NCBI GenBank assembly: GCA_021772215.1
Contig: JAJFMK010000222.1
Location: 1 to 9,257, forward strand
Direction: 5' to 3'
Source: Chlamydiota bacterium
GTDB lineage: Bacteria > Chlamydiota > Chlamydiia > Chlamydiales > JAJFMK01
Length of the DNA stretch: 9,257 nt
Shown: one piece after another, positions 5,094 through 9,257 of the stretch
How positions within the stretch are numbered: the stretch's first letter is position 1
How the letters are laid out: each line of letters opens with the position of its first letter
Notes under the pieces: model-generated
What the model was told of the DNA's origin: nothing
What the model saw: only the letters and a program-made list of their open reading frames with translations
Databases searched by the model: none
Translations under genes and position numbers: made by a program

Positions 5094-5917
5094 AGCCCGC
5101 ATCTGATATCTTGAAAAGTTCTGCTGAGTTCTTAGAGAAAAAGGGTATTCAAAACGGCAGAAAAGAGGCGGAGCATCTCCTCTGCCACACTCTAAAACTA
5201 TCGCGCCTCGATCTCTACACATCATTAGATCGCCCCCTTGAGGAGAAGGAGCTAGAAAAGATACGTGAGCTACTTCGCCGCCGTGGCCAAAGGGAGCCCC
5301 TCGCCTATATTCTTGGCATACAACCCTTTCACAACTGCCAAATCAAAGTTGACAGGCGAGTCCTTGTCCCAAGACCTGAAACCGAGGAGCTAGTGCAGAA
5401 AGTTCTCGATGAAATCCCCGCTCGCAATCTTCGTATTCTAGACCTCTGCTGCGGCAGCGGCTGTATTGGAATCGCCCTAAAAAAAGAGCTGCCAAACAGT
5501 GAGGTAACCTTAGCAGATATCTCGCCTAAGGCACTTGAACTTGCCAAAGAAAATGCCGACCTTAACGAAGTCGAAGTAAATTTTCACCAGGGAGACCTCT
5601 GCCAAGATCTAAAGGGGCCTTTTGACCTGATCTGTTGCAACCCTCCCTATGTGAGCGAAGAGGAGTATAAAACCTTAGAGCCGGAGCTCCACTTCGAGCC
5701 AAAAGGGGCCCTCGTTGCCCCTAATCGAGGCCTTGAGATCTACCAAAGGCTGGCAAAAGAGCTGCCCAAAATTCTTAAAGGGAGACTCTACATGGAGATT
5801 GGGGCCGATCAAGCCAACGAAATTCTTCAAAGTTTTACCTCTCCTTGGAAAGACACCAAAGTTTTCAAAGATTTTTTTGGTAAAGACCGCATTTTAACCT
5901 CACGACTTAACTCTTGA
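5090..5917 (+). CDS. prmC: Release factor glutamine N5-methyltransferase (PrmC/HemK)
   Basis: PrmC transfers a methyl group from S-adenosylmethionine to the glutamine of the release-factor GGQ motif, which improves termination. The product is 275 residues, near the 277 of E. coli. The N-terminal helical bundle that binds the release factor covers about 1-75. RRVLVPRPETEELV (89-102) is the family linker. The SAM-binding motif DLCCGSGCIGIAL is at 118-130, and the catalytic NPPY is at 184-187. PKGALVAPNRGLEIY (204-218) matches the region after NPPY. The GTG start overlaps the prfA stop as GTGA, a classic coupled junction that joins the enzyme with its substrate. The TGA stop lies within the -35 of the ffh promoter. 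Confidence 0.98.
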   Translation: MKPASDILKSSAEFLEKKGIQNGRKEAEHLLCHTLKLSRLDLYTSLDRPLEEKELEKIRELLRRRGQREPLAYILGIQPFHNCQIKVDRRVLVPRPETEELVQKVLDEIPARNLRILDLCCGSGCIGIALKKELPNSEVTLADISPKALELAKENADLNEVEVNFHQGDLCQDLKGPFDLICCNPPYVSEEEYKTLEPELHFEPKGALVAPNRGLEIYQRLAKELPKILKGRLYMEIGADQANEILQSFTSPWKDTKVFKDFFGKDRILTSRLNS

Positions 5918-5942
5918 TAATGAATCTTTTTTCGGGTATTCT
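5914..5942 (+). promoter_or_regulatory. Promoter of the ffh-rpsP-trmD-rplS-rnhB operon
   Basis: TTGATA (5914-5919), a 17-base spacer and TATTCT (5937-5942). Initiation near 5949 would leave about 20 bases of leader before the ffh ATG. The -35 spans the TGA stop of prmC (5915-5917), so the promoter begins exactly at the end of the upstream gene. No terminator separates prmC from ffh, so read-through from rpmE is also possible. Confidence 0.8.
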
Positions 5943-5968
5943 AGTCACGTTCTGTAACTGGAAATAGA

Positions 5969-7300
5969 ATGTTAGATTCGCTTACCCAAAAATTTCAAGG
6001 TATCTTCGCCCGCGTCTCGGGAAAGAGCCGCATGACTGAGAAAAATCTCTCTGCGGCTGTCCATGAGGTGCGTCAAGCGCTGCTTGAGGCTGATGTAAAC
6101 CATCAAGTTGTCAAAGCTCTGATCGAGCGTATCAAGCCAAAGGCGCTTGGAAAAAAGGTTATGCGTTCTGTCACAGCGGGCCAGCAATTTATCAAAGTGG
6201 TCCATGAGGAGATCGCCAATTTCATGGGCGGCGACGAGGCGCACCTGGTCGTCAACCATCGCCCTGGTGTCATCATGGTCTGCGGTCTTCAGGGATCGGG
6301 AAAGACAACCTTCGTCGCAAAATTGGGAAACTACCTCAAGAAAAAGGGACGCTTTTCGAACCCCCTTTTGGTGGCGTGCGATCTGCAAAGACCTGCGGCA
6401 GTTGACCAGCTAAAGACGCTAGCGGAGCAGTGCTCACTTCAGCCCTATGCTATCGAAGGTGAGAAAGATCCGCTCAAAGTGGCCAAGTCGGCGATCGACC
6501 ATGCCAAAGCGAACGGAAACGACCTTGTTATCATCGACACTGCAGGACGACTACAGATCGACGAAGAGCTAATGAAGCAGCTCAAAAATATTAAAGAGAT
6601 CGTACAGCCCGAAGAGCTTCTCTTCGTTGCTAACGCCTCACTCGGTCAAGACGCGGTCAACGTAGCTAAAGAGTTCCATAGCAGCGTCTCAATTACCGGA
6701 ACCGTCCTGACGATGCTCGATGGCTCCTCACGCGGCGGAGCGGCGCTGTCAATTCGCCATGTGACTGGTAGACCGCTGAAATTTGAGGGTGTGGGCGAAA
6801 AGATCGAAGATATACTCCTCTTCAACCCTACCTCTATGGCTGACCGTATCCTTGGAATGGGCGATACGATCAACTTGGTGCGTAAAGCTGAAGAGCTAAT
6901 TGACAAAGATGAGATGGCTGACATGGAGGAGAAGGTCAAGAAGGCCTCCTTCACCTACAACGACCTACTCAAGCAGTTTAGCATGATCAAAAAGATGGGA
7001 TCGATGAAGAGCTTGATGGGCATGATGCCGGGGATGAGCGGAGTCGATACCAGCAAGCTTGATGAAAAGCAGTTCCTTCATATGGAGGCAATTATCCTCT
7101 CAATGACACCGCGTGAGAGAAAGGGTTTAGATCCCCTCGAGGTCCCGCGCCGTCGCCGCATCGCTAAGGGTGCCGGCCGCGATTTTGAAGAGGTAAACCG
7201 CCTTGTGAAGATGTATACACAATCTAAAGATTTTTTAAGAAAAAGCCCCAATAGAAAAAAATTGGAAAAAATGATGGGAGGCAAAACGCAATGGCGTTAA
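5969..7300 (+). CDS. ffh: Signal recognition particle protein Ffh (SRP54)
   Basis: Ffh is the GTPase of the signal recognition particle. With 4.5S RNA it binds hydrophobic signal sequences on the ribosome and delivers them to FtsY at the membrane. The product is 443 residues (453 in E. coli). The N domain is about 1-90. The G domain has P-loop GLQGSGKTT (106-114), DLQRPAA (138-144) and DTAGR (190-194). The M domain from about 310 has the methionine-rich stretch MIKKMGSMKSLMGMMPGM (339-356) and the RNA-binding RRRRIAKGAG (394-403). Two departures from the usual sequence stand out: the G4 motif TKLD reads TMLD (248-251), and the usual DAMTGQ reads NASLGQ (222-227). A weak GGAA lies 5 bases before the ATG. 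The end overlaps rpsP by 10 bases. The 4.5S RNA gene is not visible in the window. Confidence 0.99.
   Translation: MLDSLTQKFQGIFARVSGKSRMTEKNLSAAVHEVRQALLEADVNHQVVKALIERIKPKALGKKVMRSVTAGQQFIKVVHEEIANFMGGDEAHLVVNHRPGVIMVCGLQGSGKTTFVAKLGNYLKKKGRFSNPLLVACDLQRPAAVDQLKTLAEQCSLQPYAIEGEKDPLKVAKSAIDHAKANGNDLVIIDTAGRLQIDEELMKQLKNIKEIVQPEELLFVANASLGQDAVNVAKEFHSSVSITGTVLTMLDGSSRGGAALSIRHVTGRPLKFEGVGEKIEDILLFNPTSMADRILGMGDTINLVRKAEELIDKDEMADMEEKVKKASFTYNDLLKQFSMIKKMGSMKSLMGMMPGMSGVDTSKLDEKQFLHMEAIILSMTPRERKGLDPLEVPRRRRIAKGAGRDFEEVNRLVKMYTQSKDFLRKSPNRKKLEKMMGGKTQWR
7276..7281 (+). promoter_or_regulatory. Ribosome-binding site of rpsP inside ffh
   Basis: GGGAGG lies 9 bases before the S16 ATG, within the codons for the glycines near the Ffh C-terminus. 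It supports the S16 start 10 bases upstream of the end of ffh. Confidence 0.85.
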
Positions 7301-7617
7301 AAATCCGTATGCGACAGCAGGGTCGCACCAACCGTAAACTCTACCGCCTTGTTGTCACAGAGACAACAGCAGCGCGTGATGGACGTTACGTAGAGATGCT
7401 CGGCTGGTTTAACCCGCACGAGAAAGATGAAGAGCAGCAGCTTAGTATTGCCACAGACCGTGTGCAGCACTGGCTCAATCAAGGTGCTGAGATGAGTGGA
7501 AAGTCAAAGGCTCTGATTGAACGCGCTGCTCCTGAAGTGGTCAAAGCGCACACAGCGAAGGTTGTGGCGAAGAGAAACGCAGAATGTGCCAAGAGAAAAA
7601 AGAGAAAAGCCGCTTAA
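7291..7617 (+). CDS. rpsP: 30S ribosomal protein S16
   Basis: S16 binds 16S rRNA early in 30S assembly. The product is 108 residues, longer than the 82 of E. coli. The conserved core MALKIRMRQQGRTNRKLYRL at the N-terminus is followed by GRYVEMLGWFNPHE (31-44) and a terminal WLNQGAEMSG region (61-70). The extra C-terminal part (about 83-108) is alanine- and lysine-rich and ends CAKRKKRKAA, probably an rRNA-contacting basic tail. The start overlaps ffh by 10 bases. The A/G-rich codons of the basic tail also encode the N-terminus of TrmD in another frame. Confidence 0.98.
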   Translation: MALKIRMRQQGRTNRKLYRLVVTETTAARDGRYVEMLGWFNPHEKDEEQQLSIATDRVQHWLNQGAEMSGKSKALIERAAPEVVKAHTAKVVAKRNAECAKRKKRKAA

Positions 7618-8297
7618 GCTTTTCGATTCTCTCTCTCTTTCCGGGTTACTTTGATGGCCCATTTCGGGAGAGTATGCTCAAAAGGGCGCAAGAGAGTGGG
7701 CTGATCGAGATATCGCTTATCGACATCCGCAGCTACTCTGAGGATCGCCATAACCGCGTTGACGACCGCCCCTTTGGCGGTGGTCCCGGGATGGTGATGA
7801 AAGCAGAGCCGGTCGCAAAAGCGATACGGGACGTTAAAGAGAAGGGCTCTAAGGTGATCTACCTCTCACCGCAAGGGAAACCCTTAACAGCGAAACTCTG
7901 CCGCTCCTTTAGCGAGGAGAACCACCTAATCCTGCTCTCAGGGCACTATGAGGGCATTGATGAACGGGTGATTGAGAGTGAGGTAGATGAGACGGTCTCT
8001 ATTGGAGACTATGTTCTCACAAGCGGTTGCAGCGCTGCTATCGTCTTTGTCGATGCGGTGAGCCGTTTTGTCCCCGGTGTTGTGGGTGATGAAGAGTCTG
8101 TTATTCAAGACTCTTTTGAGGGAATCGGTCTTTTAGACCACCCTCACTACACACAGCCGCGAAACTTTGAAGGACGACAGGTCCCCGAGGTACTATTGAG
8201 TGGGGACCACGCAAAAATTGAGGCATGGAGGCGAGCGCGTGCCGAAGAAAACACTAAGATGCGCCGCCCAGAATTACTAAAGAAACGGAGAGACTAA
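7584..8297 (+). CDS. trmD: tRNA (guanine-N1)-methyltransferase TrmD
   Basis: TrmD methylates guanosine 37 next to the anticodon, using S-adenosylmethionine, and prevents +1 frameshifting. It is a SPOUT dimer with a trefoil knot. The product is 237 residues. The N-terminal FSILSLFPGYFDGP (13-26), the DDRPFGGGPGMVMK loop (60-73), LSPQGKP (94-100), LLSGHYEGIDERVIE (117-131), SIGDYVL (139-145), SRFVPGV (160-166) and QDSF (175-178) are all present, including the arginine and aspartate expected at the catalytic site. The usual GGELPA segment reads SGCSAA (147-152). The only usable start before the core is ATG 7584, which overlaps rpsP by 34 bases and gives a charged 10-residue lead (MCQEKKEKSR). 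No clear ribosome-binding site is seen there. The rpsP-trmD-rplS order is the same in many bacteria. Confidence 0.98.
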   Translation: MCQEKKEKSRLSFSILSLFPGYFDGPFRESMLKRAQESGLIEISLIDIRSYSEDRHNRVDDRPFGGGPGMVMKAEPVAKAIRDVKEKGSKVIYLSPQGKPLTAKLCRSFSEENHLILLSGHYEGIDERVIESEVDETVSIGDYVLTSGCSAAIVFVDAVSRFVPGVVGDEESVIQDSFEGIGLLDHPHYTQPRNFEGRQVPEVLLSGDHAKIEAWRRARAEENTKMRRPELLKKRRD

Positions 8298-8298
8298 G

Positions 8299-8784
8299 AT
8301 GAGCCGATCATTATTGATTGAGAAAATTGATGAAAAACATTTAAAAAGGGATATTCCCTTCTTTGAAGTGGGTGACACTATCCGTGTCCACACACGAATC
8401 ATTGAGGGTAATAAGGAGAGAATCCAGATCTTCGCCGGCACAGTGATTGCCAAGAAGGGATCTGGAATCGCTGAGACCTTCTCTATACACCGCATCGCCT
8501 ACGGCGAAGGGATGGAAAGAGTCTTCCTCCTCCATAGCCCCCGTATCGCAGAGATCGAGGTTATGAAGAAAGGTAAGGTTCGTCGTGCAAAGCTCTACTA
8601 CCTCAGAGGAAAGCAGGGTAAAGCGGCGAAGGTTCAAGCGAAGCTACATGCGAAGAAAAAAGCAGAAAAGAGTGGAAACGAAAATGACAACGTAGTTGTC
8701 GAAGCGAACAATGAGCCAAAGCCACAAAACGAAACAGCCCCAAGCGAAACAGCCTCTGAGGAGGGAGCCGCCTCAAACGAGTGA
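8299..8784 (+). CDS. rplS: 50S ribosomal protein L19 with extended acidic C-terminus
   Basis: L19 is a large-subunit protein at the 30S-50S interface. The core matches the family: RDIPFFEVGDTIRVH (17-31), RIQIFAGTVIAKKGSGI (41-57), HSPRIAEIEVMKKGKVRRAKLYYLR (spanning 79-103). The product is 161 residues, where the family is normally 115-121. The extra part from about 115 has a lysine/alanine stretch (KLHAKKKAEK) and then a Glu/Asn/Ser/Ala-rich, probably disordered tail ending GAASNE. A 5-residue repeat (NETAP, SETAS) lies in the tail. A GGAG site 8 bases before the ATG and a one-base gap after trmD show tight coupling. The last 74 bases also encode the start of rnhB in another frame, which may explain the tail. 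Confidence 0.98.
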   Translation: MSRSLLIEKIDEKHLKRDIPFFEVGDTIRVHTRIIEGNKERIQIFAGTVIAKKGSGIAETFSIHRIAYGEGMERVFLLHSPRIAEIEVMKKGKVRRAKLYYLRGKQGKAAKVQAKLHAKKKAEKSGNENDNVVVEANNEPKPQNETAPSETASEEGAASNE

Positions 8785-9257
8785 GGAGGAGTGGCGCCGT
8801 TTAAAAGAGCTGACGCGCTTTGAAAGAGAGGCGCAGAAGTTTGGTCACCAGCTAATCGCTGGGATCGACGAGGCGGGACGAGGACCTTTAGCTGGCCCTG
8901 TTGTGGCAGCAGCGGTAATCCTCCCGCCCGATCTATTTTTAGCCGGAATTAATGATTCTAAGAAGCTCTCAAAAGTAAGACGTGAAGAACTCTTCAAGCA
9001 GATCGTCACCAACGAAGAGATTCACTATTCTGTCGGCCTCATCGAACACGAAGAGATTGACCGCATTAATATCTACCAAGCGACAGTCCAGGCAATGCTC
9101 CTAGCCGTTGCCGGCTTAGAAGAGCAGCCCGATTACCTTCTCGTCGATGGTCTAAAACTGACTCACCCCAAAATCCCCGCAGAAAAGATCATCCGCGGCG
9201 ACCAGCGCTCCCAATCGATCGCCGCCGCCTCCATCATCGCCAAGGTGACCCGCGACC
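8711..9257 (+). CDS. rnhB: Ribonuclease HII, 3' end cut by window edge
   Basis: RNase HII cleaves RNA in RNA/DNA hybrids, including single ribonucleotides embedded in DNA. The frame is open from ATG 8711 to the right edge, giving 182 residues. GIDEAGRGPLAGPVVAAAV (51-69) carries the first catalytic pair Asp53/Glu54. NDSKKLS (81-87), LLVDG with Asp146, and IRGD with Asp164 supply the remaining acidic residues by alignment with E. coli Asp108 and Asp126. AAASIIAKVTRD (171-182) is the last part visible. The first 50 residues before GIDEAG are longer than usual and are basic and proline-rich at first (KTKQPQAKQPL). ATG 8711 is the only ATG in the open frame before the core; a TTG at 8696 is the other option. 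The start overlaps rplS by 74 bases and has no clear ribosome-binding site. Confidence 0.95.
   Translation, partial: MSQSHKTKQPQAKQPLRREPPQTSEEEWRRLKELTRFEREAQKFGHQLIAGIDEAGRGPLAGPVVAAAVILPPDLFLAGINDSKKLSKVRREELFKQIVTNEEIHYSVGLIEHEEIDRINIYQATVQAMLLAVAGLEEQPDYLLVDGLKLTHPKIPAEKIIRGDQRSQSIAAASIIAKVTRD
8730..8754 (+). repeat. Direct repeat CGAAACAGCC, period 15 bases, in the rplS/rnhB overlap
   Basis: CGAAACAGCC occurs at 8730-8739 and again at 8745-8754, exactly 15 bases apart. Because the period is a multiple of three, it repeats five residues in both frames: NETAP/SETAS in L19 and TKQPQ/AKQPL in RNase HII. It suggests that the overlap grew by an in-frame tandem duplication. Confidence 0.6.

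Noticed and set aside
1..9257. CRISPR array, tRNA, 4.5S RNA, prophage or toxin-antitoxin genes
   Set aside because: I scanned both strands and found no repeat-spacer pattern, no tRNA-like cloverleaf, no SRP RNA motif and no such proteins; nearly all bases belong to housekeeping genes.

Overview
The window reads as a housekeeping stretch of a bacterial chromosome from the phylum Chlamydiae, most likely an environmental or amoeba-associated lineage rather than Chlamydia itself. The main reason is gene order: rpmE, prfA, prmC, ffh, rpsP, trmD, rplS and rnhB lie in one uninterrupted run, which I recall as the CT022-CT029 block of Chlamydia trachomatis. The pnp, rpsO and tadA genes that I recall as CT842-CT844 lie directly upstream. 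Protein details agree: a zinc-free type B L31, a GGFIKREGRP-type PNPase, and an Ffh with an unusual G4 motif. Base composition looks near half G+C by eye. The assignment is inference from order and motifs, since no search was possible.

Layout. Bases 1-2201 are on the minus strand: an 80-residue hypothetical gene (1959-2201), rpsO (1548-1817) with its own promoter, a long hairpin terminator or processing stem (1445-1515), and pnp (1307 down to the left edge, 3' end missing). Bases 2202-2369 are a divergent intergenic region that contains an 85-bp element with 15-bp perfect inverted ends and a possible 4-bp target duplication. All genes to the right are on the plus strand. The first cluster is a 216-residue coiled-coil hypothetical, tadA, and a 72-residue hypothetical, with overlapping starts and stops. 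The second is rpmE-prfA-prmC, behind a strong promoter. The third is ffh-rpsP-trmD-rplS-rnhB, behind another strong promoter and cut by the right edge.

The genes serve translation and RNA metabolism. They cover ribosomal proteins (S15, S16, L19, L31), peptide release (RF1 and its methylase PrmC), tRNA modification (TadA wobble inosine, TrmD m1G37), co-translational membrane targeting (Ffh), mRNA decay (PNPase) and RNA primer removal (RNase HII). Packing is very tight: starts overlap upstream stops by 1, 4, 10, 11, 34 and 74 bases, and two promoters have the upstream gene's TGA stop inside their -35 box.

No clearly new multi-gene system is visible. The points most worth a second look are the 85-bp inverted-repeat element, the changed GTPase motif of Ffh, the 74-base rplS/rnhB overlap carrying a 15-base tandem repeat, and three small or coiled-coil proteins that I do not recognise. 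No stretch longer than about 240 bases lacks a gene.
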